From Candidatus Krumholzibacteriota bacterium (GTDB lineage Bacteria; Krumholzibacteriota; Krumholzibacteriia; Krumholzibacteriales; WJIX01), in the NCBI GenBank assembly GCA_034520215.1, contig JAXHNR010000001.1, forward strand, positions 1,230,560 through 1,294,559: a stretch of DNA of 64,000 bases, read 5' to 3'. The notes below the pieces were generated by a model that saw only the letters and a list, made by a program, of their open reading frames with translations, was not told where the DNA came from and did no database searches. Of this stretch, positions 35,217 to 43,541 are shown piece by piece; positions within the stretch are counted from its first letter, which is position 1, and every line of letters begins with the position of its first letter. Made by a program: the position numbers and the translations under genes.

Positions 35217-36911
35217 TTAATCATCACTTGTTTCCTTCAAAACTTCTTCAACGGAAGTAATACCGCTTTTAATTTTGTCTACGCCGTCTCTTCTCAAAGT
35301 AAGCATACCTTCCTTGATAGCTTGGGTTTTAATCTCGGCGTTTGAAGATCTGTCTAAAATCATTTCTTTTATTCTTGCCGACACAAGCATCACTTCATAT
35401 AATCCTGATCTTCCTTTGTAGCCGGTATTGTTGCATCTGGGACATCCAACCGGCTGATAGATCTCAAAATTCGATTCCTCTTTTTTCAACCCGAGTTCTT
35501 TGGCCATCTCCGGATGCATTTGTGTTTCTTTCTTGCATTCCTTGCATAAACGGCGTACAAGCCTTTGAGCCAATATAAGATTCGTAGAACTGGCAACAAG
35601 AAAGGGTTCAATCCCCATGTCTATCATTCTGTTTATAGTGCTCGGAGCGTCGTTTGTATGTAAGGTACTCAGCACAAGGTGTCCGGTAAGAGCAGCTTTT
35701 ACCGCTATTGAACCTGTATCATGATCTCTTATCTCACCAACCATCACAATATTGGGATCCTGACGCAGAAAAGCCCTCAGAGCTGAGGCGAAAGTAAGTC
35801 CTATCTCCGGATGAACATTGACCTGGTTTATACCCTCGAGGTTGTATTCAACCGGATTTTCGGCGGTCATAATATTATGATGCGGTTCATTTATTGTGCT
35901 GAGAGCGGAATAAAGAGTAGTTGTCTTACCGCTTCCTGTCGGACCGGTAACCAGAACCATTCCGTACGGTGATTTTATCGCTTTAGTGAATTTCTTATAC
36001 AATCCGGGATTAAATCCGAGTTTAGTTAAATCAAGTTCAAGGTTACTCTTATCAAGAATCCTCATTACAACTTTTTCCCCGAATATTGTCGGAAGTGTAC
36101 TAACGCGCAGATCTATTTGTTTAGACGCGATACGAATTTTTATACGGCCGTCCTGAGGTATTCTTTTCTCCGCTATATCGAGTTCCGCCATGATCTTCAG
36201 CCTGGATGTGATAGCATTCTTCATTCTGTAAGGCGGGGACATCACTTCATGAAGAACACCGTCAATTCGGAATCTGACCCTTACTTTCTTTTCAAAAGGC
36301 TCTATATGGATATCACTGACATTCCTGTTAACCGCGTCTGTAATAAGGGAATTGACCAATTTAACAACCGGAGCATTAGCATTCTGCGCGTCGGCCAGCC
36401 CCAGATCTTCTTCTTCTTCTTCTTCGACAATTTCAAAATCTTCTTCCATGTCGCGCATCACTTCAACGAGCGAATCAGCTGAATCATAGAAGCGGTCTAT
36501 AGTCTTTTTTATTGAACTCTCTGTTGCTACCACGGGACGAACTTCAAGTCCGGTAATAAATTTAATATCATCTATCGCGAAAATATTATCAGGGTTGGAC
36601 ATCGCGACTGTTAATGTTCTTCCATCACGCCTTACGGGTACAACCTGAAATTTAGTGGCAACCTCGGCAGGTATCAATTCCACAGCCTGTTCATCCGCCT
36701 CGATATCTTCCAGAGCAATTGCCTCTACCTGATAAAGCTGTGAAAGAAATTCTGAGAGCATTTCTTCAGACAGGGCGCCTATTTTTACCAGGTTATACCC
36801 TATACTGCCGCCGGATTTATTCTGTTCTTTAGCTGCCAGCCCAAGTTGATCCTCAGTTATAAGATCGGTCTCCAGCAGTTGTTCTGCAATATTATCTTTC
36901 AAATAGCTCAT
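35217..36911 (-). CDS. pilB: type IV pilus extension ATPase PilB
   Basis: PilB is the hexameric motor that polymerises pilin. The 564-residue protein has an N-terminal MshEN/GSPII_E domain (about 1-150) and an acidic Glu-rich linker near 160-170. The core has Walker A VTGPTGSGKTTTLYSAL near 325, Walker B PNIVMVGEIRDHDT near 393 and a zinc-binding CKEC...CPRC module (about 460-505), typical of PilB/GspE and absent from PilT. ATG at 36911 with a modest GGGTGG site. First gene of the pilB-T-C-S-R unit. Confidence 0.96.
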   Translation of the reverse strand: MSYLKDNIAEQLLETDLITEDQLGLAAKEQNKSGGSIGYNLVKIGALSEEMLSEFLSQLYQVEAIALEDIEADEQAVELIPAEVATKFQVVPVRRDGRTLTVAMSNPDNIFAIDDIKFITGLEVRPVVATESSIKKTIDRFYDSADSLVEVMRDMEEDFEIVEEEEEEDLGLADAQNANAPVVKLVNSLITDAVNRNVSDIHIEPFEKKVRVRFRIDGVLHEVMSPPYRMKNAITSRLKIMAELDIAEKRIPQDGRIKIRIASKQIDLRVSTLPTIFGEKVVMRILDKSNLELDLTKLGFNPGLYKKFTKAIKSPYGMVLVTGPTGSGKTTTLYSALSTINEPHHNIMTAENPVEYNLEGINQVNVHPEIGLTFASALRAFLRQDPNIVMVGEIRDHDTGSIAVKAALTGHLVLSTLHTNDAPSTINRMIDMGIEPFLVASSTNLILAQRLVRRLCKECKKETQMHPEMAKELGLKKEESNFEIYQPVGCPRCNNTGYKGRSGLYEVMLVSARIKEMILDRSSNAEIKTQAIKEGMLTLRRDGVDKIKSGITSVEEVLKETSDD

Positions 36912-36951
36912 CCACCCGTAAAATGTTTAAGAAAAAAATAGTTCCAGATAA

Positions 36952-36991
36952 TAAGTGCAATTTCATTCTTCTAAGTGCAATTTCATTCTTC
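36952..36991 (+). repeat. exact 2 x 20-base tandem repeat in the pilB leader
   Basis: TAAGTGCAATTTCATTCTTC occurs at 36952-36971 and again, without a spacer, at 36972-36991. It lies in the predicted leader between the sigma-54 promoter and the pilB start. Two adjacent 20-base units are consistent with stacked sites of a regulator on one face of the helix, or with a simple duplication. Confidence 0.8.
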
Positions 36992-37040
36992 ATATCCGTA
37001 ATTTTGTATAACTTTCCAAATATTTTCAACTTTCTCAAAG

Positions 37041-37056
37041 CGCAATTAATATGCCA
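37041..37056 (-). promoter_or_regulatory. sigma-54 (-24/-12) promoter of pilB-T-C-S-R
   Basis: On the minus strand the sequence reads TGGCATATTAATTGCG, with GG and GC at the required spacing. Transcription would begin near 37030, about 118 bases before pilB. Because pilS and pilR lie in the same transcript, PilR would control its own operon. Confidence 0.75.
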
Positions 37057-37350
37057 TTATCCTGCTTATTTCCTTCCGGCCTCTATGCTGCAGCCAATTC
37101 AGGGTATATATGCTCGAATTGCAATCTGTTACTTGAACTAAAATCCATCTACTATATCGCTTAATGACCAGCGGTTCTCAGACCAATAAAAATAAAATGA
37201 CCAATAAATTAACGGATACTAATGTTTGGACAAGAATCTCTACCAAGGTGATTTTGCATTATGCAAATACTCTGGAAGATAATGCGAATTAGAAATATAG
37301 CGTATAAAACGCGCAAAGACTGGCTTGAAACTTACCGGGTGGGACAAAAA

Positions 37351-39165
37351 TCAATTGACCAGATCCCATATTATCCCGATTCTAAAATGTCTTTCAGACA
37401 TGTAATAGCCTGGAACAGTCTGATAACTAAAGTTCATTATATTCTTAACCTGAACCTTTATAAGAGCGGACATGAGAGTAATTGAAGCAGAAAAATTCTG
37501 TACAGCGGCAGGCTCGAGGTCCACTGACCCCCAATTTCTTCTTCCAGTCTCGATTGTATTAAAACGCAGGGTAAGTGTCTCGGAATCTTTAAATACGGGT
37601 ATTTTCAAATAGAAGTTCCCGTTAACCCGGTATTGGGGTATTCCATATCTATAATCATTGGAACTGATAAAATACTCGCCCGAAATATTATAACCATAGC
37701 GCGCCCTGCGGTATTTTCCAGAGGTGCCGTATTGAGCCTTCACGCCTGAAACTTCCTGTGTTTCAGAAGAGTTATATAATTTGTCGCTTCCGCCGGCAGA
37801 CCTGACGCAGCGGTCTTCATGTCTTAGAAACAAGTTCAGTGAAATCCCCGAACTGAAACGTTTTCCTGCTGATATTTCGTGAGCTATTTCAGGTTGTAAT
37901 TCTCTGTTGGCAATATAATTTAAATCATAACAATCTAAGATGGTATCAGGTTCGGGATGGAAAAGCATCGCGGAGGAAGGAAGCACCAGCTTCCTTGAGA
38001 TTATCAGAGTTTCATATGATCTTTCTCCCCCCTTATGTGTTATACCGAATTCTCCTCCCAAATAATTTCCGGCCTCACTGTGACCTCCGCCGTAAACACC
38101 CGCTCTCAAGGCAAATTTTTTCTTAAAAGGGGAGAAAAGAACAAAACCTCCTTGATAATTTTCTACTTCAGGGTCAACATTCTTACCCTCGAATCTGTTT
38201 TCATATATATCACGCCGCCCGGAAAAGAAACTTTTTAATCTCGACCGGCCCAATTCTTTTTCTAACCCCAGGGAAACGCTTGACCTTAAACCTGAAAGTT
38301 TCGCCTCGAAACGTTTCTTTTCAAAACCGAAATTGCTGACTGACATCTTAAAATCATGATATCTGTAATGCAACTGAGAATCAAAACCTCTGGTTCTTAT
38401 ATTTTCTCGACTCGAACAAGCCGTTCCTTCATATACATCCTCAAATCTTGTAAAATGAACAAAACCTCTATTTCCCGGATCCCGTCCAAGTGATACCTCC
38501 ATTGAAACCGATTTGGCGTGATCTTTTCCCACATACCTGTCCGGATAATCCTGAAGGGGTTTATAGGAATCCTGCAGGTATCCATTGTAAATGATTGTAC
38601 CGTTTATATATGATTTCGGTGTAGAAAACCATATCCTTCTTGCTCTGCGATTGTTTGCTCCGTATGTAAAATTGGCCTGCGAGAATGGTGTTTCTCTTCC
38701 TCCTCTCTCTATAACGACATTGATCGCGCCGCTATTTGAAATATGCCCTGTTAGAGCGGGAGAACCGCTGTAAATTATCTCAACTCTCTTTACGCGTGAA
38801 AGGTCGACAAATTTAACGAGGGCTTCGGATTCATATATATCAGTCAGAGGAATACCATTTACCAGAAGATTAACACCTCTGTTTCCCCTTCCTCCGATTG
38901 AAAAACCTGTTGAAGAACCGGGCGGACCTTCACGCCAGTAAGATACACCGGGAATTATTTCAAGTATGTCATCAAATGTGTTGATATTATAATCCCGTAA
39001 GTCTTCGGCTGTGAGAACAAAAACTTCACCCGGAAGAGAAAGCGAATCCGATACAACGGAACCATCCGGAAGCTCACCGGCTGAAGATATACAGGGAAAA
39101 CTCATAACTGAGAGAATCGCCGGTATAAAAACAAAATATTTATTGATTTGCCCTGCAAGCATCAT
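37351..39165 (-). CDS. TonB-dependent outer-membrane receptor (small)
   Basis: A 604-residue outer-membrane beta-barrel that would import a nutrient using TonB energy. It has a signal peptide (FIPAILSVMSFPCISSAG), a possible TonB box near GEVFVLTAEDL (about 45-55) and a plug domain (about 50-155) with IPGVSYWREG, IGGRGNRGVNLLVNGIPL and VKRVEIIYSGSPAL. A barrel of about 440 residues ends in Trp-Asp-Leu-Val-Asn. The size is nearer BtuB-type vitamin receptors than large siderophore receptors. It overlaps the upstream ECF S-component gene by 26 bases, suggesting a shared substrate. No riboswitch is visible. Confidence 0.82.
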   Translation of the reverse strand: MMLAGQINKYFVFIPAILSVMSFPCISSAGELPDGSVVSDSLSLPGEVFVLTAEDLRDYNINTFDDILEIIPGVSYWREGPPGSSTGFSIGGRGNRGVNLLVNGIPLTDIYESEALVKFVDLSRVKRVEIIYSGSPALTGHISNSGAINVVIERGGRETPFSQANFTYGANNRRARRIWFSTPKSYINGTIIYNGYLQDSYKPLQDYPDRYVGKDHAKSVSMEVSLGRDPGNRGFVHFTRFEDVYEGTACSSRENIRTRGFDSQLHYRYHDFKMSVSNFGFEKKRFEAKLSGLRSSVSLGLEKELGRSRLKSFFSGRRDIYENRFEGKNVDPEVENYQGGFVLFSPFKKKFALRAGVYGGGHSEAGNYLGGEFGITHKGGERSYETLIISRKLVLPSSAMLFHPEPDTILDCYDLNYIANRELQPEIAHEISAGKRFSSGISLNLFLRHEDRCVRSAGGSDKLYNSSETQEVSGVKAQYGTSGKYRRARYGYNISGEYFISSNDYRYGIPQYRVNGNFYLKIPVFKDSETLTLRFNTIETGRRNWGSVDLEPAAVQNFSASITLMSALIKVQVKNIMNFSYQTVPGYYMSERHFRIGIIWDLVN

Positions 39166-39697
39166 TAAAGCCCGCGACCTTTACAATAGGCACTACTGCC
39201 TGAGAAAAAATAAGTGAGTTGATAAAAACATGTATTAATATAAACACAGCTCCAGCTGAGAAAAAACCGATTATTCCGTCTAATAAACCATCTAAGCCCA
39301 ACGACACGTACGCGGAAGCAATTGTTGTCAGAATATCATAAAACAGAGTTATCAGGAAACCTGAAACAGCACTTACTACAACAGCAATCCCTCCTCCACC
39401 GAGAATTATATTTCTCAGAAGACCGCCGGCTATCCCTATAACGAGAAATCCTGTTATCTGAGCGGCGAGAAGGGGGGGAAGTGAAACTCCGAACGGATTA
39501 AAGAATGAATACAAGGTTATAGAAAGGATTCCTGTTACAGCGCCATAACGCGGTCCGGTAAATACTCCGCACAAAAACACAGATAAAGTCATCAGCTCAA
39601 CATTAGGCACCGCGGCAAGCAGATATCCTAAAACAACAGTTAATGATGTGAACAGAGCGGCAAGAATGCTTCTGTATCTTTTCGAGGTGGATCTCAT
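39140..39697 (-). CDS. ECF-transporter S-component-like membrane protein
   Basis: A 185-residue polytopic membrane protein resembling the substrate-binding S subunit of energy-coupling-factor vitamin transporters. It has five to six helices and the segment VPNVELMTLSVFLCGVFTGP, then FNPFGVSLPPLLAAQITGF, typical of S components. No EcfA/EcfT genes are nearby, so it would use a shared module elsewhere. The ATG at 39697 starts MRSTSKRYR before the first helix; an upstream start at 39739 would add 14 residues. The 3' end overlaps the TonB receptor start. The ligand is unknown. Confidence 0.7.
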   Translation of the reverse strand: MRSTSKRYRSILAALFTSLTVVLGYLLAAVPNVELMTLSVFLCGVFTGPRYGAVTGILSITLYSFFNPFGVSLPPLLAAQITGFLVIGIAGGLLRNIILGGGGIAVVVSAVSGFLITLFYDILTTIASAYVSLGLDGLLDGIIGFFSAGAVFILIHVFINSLIFSQAVVPIVKVAGFNDACRANQ

Positions 39698-39776
39698 ATT
39701 TAAGCTCACAAACCTGAAAGTTAAGCCGAAACAAAACATAACACAGGAAATACTTTAAGCAAGCTCGCAAGGGTGG

Positions 39777-40628
39777 TCAAGAAAAATGTCCTTTGGCAGC
39801 GGCCGTTTTAAGTAACTCAACAGACTCGTATGGAGCGCCTTTCCCTCCCACATCAACTTTCATTGCTATTTTAGAATGAAAGTCCGATCCTCCTGTGGGA
39901 ATTAATTTCATTTCTTCCACTATGGTTAGAATATTATTCTCCAAAGCTAAATTATGATTCGGGTGCCATACCTCCAGCCCTGCAAGGCCTTTTTCAATAA
40001 ATTCATTTAATAATTTTGTTTTTTTGATTTCGAATGCCGGATGAGCCCAAACCGGCACCCCGCCTGAATTCAATATAAGTTCAATAACTTCATCTGAAGA
40101 GAATACCTGCTTGGGAACGTAGGCGTTAGAACCGTAGCCTAGAAATCTTTCAAAAGCTTCCTGAAAAGATGAAACAATTCCCTTTTCAAGCAGTGCCACG
40201 GCAATATGGGGCCTGCCTATAGAATCGGCACCCGCTGCCGCGGGCAGGTCCGCAAAGGACAAAGTAATTCCACTTTTAGAAGAGAGTTTTCTCAGAATTT
40301 CTTCAGCCCTCAAGCGCCGTTTATCCCTGAGCCACTTCAACTTCTCCTCAATTAAAGTATCGTGTATATCAATGCAGTAACCCAGAATATGAACGATCGT
40401 GCCACCGTTACCTCTCGCGCTGAATTCTATTCCCGGTATAACCTCAATTCCCATTTCACTTCCAGCCTCCATCGCTTCTTTCTGACCATTAATAGTATCA
40501 TGATCAGTTACCGATACCGCGTCCAGCCCGTATCCCGCGGCAAGCTCAACAAGCTGACGAGGGGATAATTCACCATCAGAGTAACTTGAATGGGTGTGAA
40601 GGTCACAACAAAACCTGCTTTTTTTCAT
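39777..40628 (-). CDS. PHP-domain phosphoesterase
   Basis: A 283-residue metal-dependent phosphoesterase of the PHP superfamily, close to the RNase AM/YciV type that hydrolyses 3',5'-nucleoside bisphosphates and short RNAs. Metal-binding motifs are DLHTHSSYSDG (residues 9-19), VTDHDT (near 40), GIEFSA (near 66), PHIAVAL, WAHPAFE and GSDFH (near 255). The substrate is inferred from family resemblance. It lies 12 bases after the acidic TPR gene. Confidence 0.87.
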   Translation of the reverse strand: MKKSRFCCDLHTHSSYSDGELSPRQLVELAAGYGLDAVSVTDHDTINGQKEAMEAGSEMGIEVIPGIEFSARGNGGTIVHILGYCIDIHDTLIEEKLKWLRDKRRLRAEEILRKLSSKSGITLSFADLPAAAGADSIGRPHIAVALLEKGIVSSFQEAFERFLGYGSNAYVPKQVFSSDEVIELILNSGGVPVWAHPAFEIKKTKLLNEFIEKGLAGLEVWHPNHNLALENNILTIVEEMKLIPTGGSDFHSKIAMKVDVGGKGAPYESVELLKTAAAKGHFS

Positions 40629-40640
40629 TATTATTTCTTC

Positions 40641-42131
40641 TCAGGTATGACTGTTTAATTTTTTCATTTTCTCAAGTATATCCCGGAAAGAAACATCGAT
40701 AACATATACTTTTTCAAAATTTTCACGTGCTTTCTCAACATCATCAATAGCTTCATAGGCAAGTCCGAGATTATAATAAATTCCGAGGTCTTCATCCCCG
40801 TAACTGTCTGCTATCTCCGCTCCCCTCTCAAGCTGTTTTACCGCGAGGTTATATTGCCCCTTCTGTATAAAACAATAGCCGATCATCTCAAGACTCCGCA
40901 GCTTGAGTTCCTGTGAACGTGTGGCTACTTGCAGTTCTTTTATAGCTTCGTTGAAAAGAGCCATTTCAATATAAGCCATCCCCAGATCATAGTGACTCTT
41001 GAAATCATCCTCCTCAATATCACTAGTTATCTCTTTATGACTTTCTGTTTCATCTTTACCTCTGAATTCTGTTATATCAGAAAAATCCTCTAAGGAATCG
41101 CCGCTTTCTATTTTCTCAAAAGAATTCTCCGGTTCAGCGCTTTCTCTCTTATCAAGTTTTTCCTTTTCTTCTCTTTTGGAATCAGAAAATTCATCCTTTG
41201 TTTCATCCTTGGATTCGGGGAATTCATTTTCAGCGCTTTGATAGTTATTGTCGGAACTTATGACGTATTCATCACTTTGCCCTTCACCTTTCATTTCATC
41301 ATCGGTATCGAGCCCTTCGGGTTGAACTCCTTCTGCCGCTTCCTTTTCTCGATCTTTATACATCGTAGTTTCAAGGTCGTCTTTAACATTCAAATCCGAC
41401 TTATGAGACTGAAGATCTGAACTTTCCGAATCCATATCGATTTCTGTTTTTGCATCATCTTCCTTTAGCGAAGGATCTATCTTTATAGAATCGAGTATCC
41501 TGTCGACCTTCTCACGCTCTCTATCCGATAGAGACGACTTTAATCTCTCCATTCGTTCTTTATAGAATTCAAGGGATTCGCTGGTTCCCCTTTCATTGTT
41601 ATCCCTTATAAGTTGCGCGTTTATTTCGGAAGCTCTGAAGCTGTTTCCAAGGGTCTCAAAAACATCAACGGATTTTGAAATTACTCTCTGATAATTACCC
41701 ATCAATTCCAATATTGTCTCTATCCGCTGATCAGTTCCTTCGGGAAGCGAATCACTCTCGGACAGGAGCAGATCCATGTACGAGTTAAAATATTCTGCCG
41801 CTTCGCTTGTAAAATTTTGTTTTGCTTTCAGTTCGCCGAGCTTGTATACCGTACTTAATCTTCCCGGAATAATCTTGAGTATCTTTTTGCATACAGCCAC
41901 AGCATTGTTATAAAGAGCGACTTTTTCATAATGATTTATCGCGTTTTCAAATGACGAAATGGCCTGGATACGATCTCCTGTCTTTATATATATATCACCC
42001 AGTTCATTCAATAGATTAGGATTGCTGGAATGCCCGTCCAGAATCTTCTTATACACGTTAATAGCCTTTTGGAGCTTACCCTTTTTCAGTAAATCCTGTG
42101 CTTGCCGTCTTAGTTTGCTTGCTCTACTCAA
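40641..42131 (-). CDS. acidic TPR-repeat protein
   Basis: A 496-residue cytoplasmic protein with no signal peptide. TPR repeats cover about residues 1-125 (KAINVYKKILDGHSSNPNLL and following units) and about 375-490 (DFKSHYDLGMAYIEMALFNE and following units). They are separated by a highly acidic, Ser/Asp/Glu/Lys-rich linker (about 200-370) that is likely disordered. The start is TTG at 42131, overlapping the hutI stop, so it is coupled to histidine degradation genes although no role there is evident. A scaffold function is plausible but not shown. Confidence 0.75.
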   Translation of the reverse strand: MSRASKLRRQAQDLLKKGKLQKAINVYKKILDGHSSNPNLLNELGDIYIKTGDRIQAISSFENAINHYEKVALYNNAVAVCKKILKIIPGRLSTVYKLGELKAKQNFTSEAAEYFNSYMDLLLSESDSLPEGTDQRIETILELMGNYQRVISKSVDVFETLGNSFRASEINAQLIRDNNERGTSESLEFYKERMERLKSSLSDREREKVDRILDSIKIDPSLKEDDAKTEIDMDSESSDLQSHKSDLNVKDDLETTMYKDREKEAAEGVQPEGLDTDDEMKGEGQSDEYVISSDNNYQSAENEFPESKDETKDEFSDSKREEKEKLDKRESAEPENSFEKIESGDSLEDFSDITEFRGKDETESHKEITSDIEEDDFKSHYDLGMAYIEMALFNEAIKELQVATRSQELKLRSLEMIGYCFIQKGQYNLAVKQLERGAEIADSYGDEDLGIYYNLGLAYEAIDDVEKARENFEKVYVIDVSFRDILEKMKKLNSHT

Positions 42132-43426
42132 AACCCGATCTCACTCCTGACATTATAGTCTTCTATCTCCCAGACGACATCGCCTTCTTTAATCACAATC
42201 ACTGAATGATCTGTCCCGGCCCTGGAAGGTATCTCACGATAATCTTCTACATCATACACTACTAGGTCAGCTTTTTTCCCCTTTTCCAAAGATCCGACTT
42301 CATTCTGCATGCCTATTGAATAAGCCGCGTTTATAGTCGCCGCGTTAACAGCTTCGGACGGCAAAAGTCTCATCTGAGAACACGCTATCGAGACTGTCAA
42401 AGGCATGGATAACGAAGGCGCGCTTCCCGGATTAAAGTCCGTCGCAAGCGCTATCGCGGCTCCGGCTGAAACCAGTTTCCTGGCAGGCGCGAAAGAGCTC
42501 GAAGCAAGTCCAAAGCTTGTTCCCGGCAAAAGAACTCCCACAGTATCACTATTCGACAAAGCTTTAATTCCCGACTCTGTTACCTTCGTAAGATGATCCA
42601 CGGAATCAGCGCCGAGTTCAACGGCCAATTCAGTTCCTCCAATGGCGAATATTTCATCGGTGTGGACTTTAAGCTTAAATCCATTCATTTTCCCCGCAAC
42701 TAATATCTGCCTTGTTTCGGCGAGGTCAAAAACGTCCTTTTCACAAAACACATCTATATATTCAGCCTTGCCCTGCTCGGCAACTTCCGGAATTACTTCA
42801 TCAATGACAAATTTCACATATTCACCTTTACCACTTAATTCAGGGGGTTTCTGATGAGCCCCCATGAACGTAGCTACTATATCCAAAGGCATATCATCGG
42901 CGAGACGGGAAATTACCCTCAGCATCTTCAATTCATTTTCCAGATCAAGTCCATATCCGGTCTTAATCTCAACCGTAGTTACGCCCGTTTTTAACATCTT
43001 TAAAAGACGACGCCTGCTTATTTCATATAACCGCTCTTCATCCATTTTGCGAAGTTCCCGCACTGTTCTTTTAATACCCCCGCCCCGTCTTTCAATTTCG
43101 AGATAGCTGTCTCCTCTAATTCTGGCTTCATATTCATCCGACCTGTACCCTGGAAATACCGAGTGTGTATGGGAATCCACCCATCCGGGCATTACAACCC
43201 TTCCCTCCACATCAATGATCTTTGAAACTTCTCTCTCCGCTACTTCTTTTTTAACCAAATCGCCGGAACCAATGGCTAATATTCTTCCACCAGCTACCGC
43301 GATAGCGCCACTCCGGATAATACCCGGATCAGAAAAATCTTCCCCCCTCAGCGGCCCCTTCCCCTCATTACGGCTTGTTATTATCTGACCAGCGCCAAGA
43401 AGGAGTAGATCAATTGTTTCAATCAA
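42128..43426 (-). CDS. hutI: imidazolonepropionase
   Basis: HutI hydrolyses imidazolone-5-propionate to N-formimino-L-glutamate, the third step of histidine degradation. It is a metal amidohydrolase: VMPGWVDSHTHSVFPG holds the HxH metal ligands (near 75-85), and GGGIKRTVRELRK, FMGAHQKPPEL, LKVHTDEIFAIGG and ALATDFNPGSAPSLSMPL follow in family order. I place the start at TTG 43426 (432 residues) because AAGGAG sits six bases upstream. It follows hutU by about 115 bases. Confidence 0.95.
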   Translation of the reverse strand: MIETIDLLLLGAGQIITSRNEGKGPLRGEDFSDPGIIRSGAIAVAGGRILAIGSGDLVKKEVAEREVSKIIDVEGRVVMPGWVDSHTHSVFPGYRSDEYEARIRGDSYLEIERRGGGIKRTVRELRKMDEERLYEISRRRLLKMLKTGVTTVEIKTGYGLDLENELKMLRVISRLADDMPLDIVATFMGAHQKPPELSGKGEYVKFVIDEVIPEVAEQGKAEYIDVFCEKDVFDLAETRQILVAGKMNGFKLKVHTDEIFAIGGTELAVELGADSVDHLTKVTESGIKALSNSDTVGVLLPGTSFGLASSSFAPARKLVSAGAAIALATDFNPGSAPSLSMPLTVSIACSQMRLLPSEAVNAATINAAYSIGMQNEVGSLEKGKKADLVVYDVEDYREIPSRAGTDHSVIVIKEGDVVWEIEDYNVRSEIGF

Positions 43427-43541
43427 ACGCTTCTCCTTGCATAACAAAATAAACAGATGTTAACTCAAGCAAAATGCATGACTTAAAAAAACGATATTCC
43501 CCGTATTAATAACCGACATCTGATTCTCTGAATCAGCGAAA

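Larger units (their letters stand above)
36912..37350. other. non-coding spacer upstream of pilB
   Basis: Bases 36912-37040 form the pilB leader and include an exact 20-base tandem repeat, listed separately. A sigma-54 promoter lies at 37041-37056. From about 37145 to 37350 I see no gene, only a TTTGCATTATGCAAA palindrome (37252-37266) and a small repeated GACCAATAAA. A plus-strand frame starting at 37261 overlaps the receptor gene antisense and has no credible features. Confidence 0.5.

Noticed and set aside
37261-37485. 74-codon plus-strand frame overlapping the TonB receptor 3' end
   Set aside because: Half of it is antisense to the receptor barrel and it lacks a ribosome site and family resemblance.
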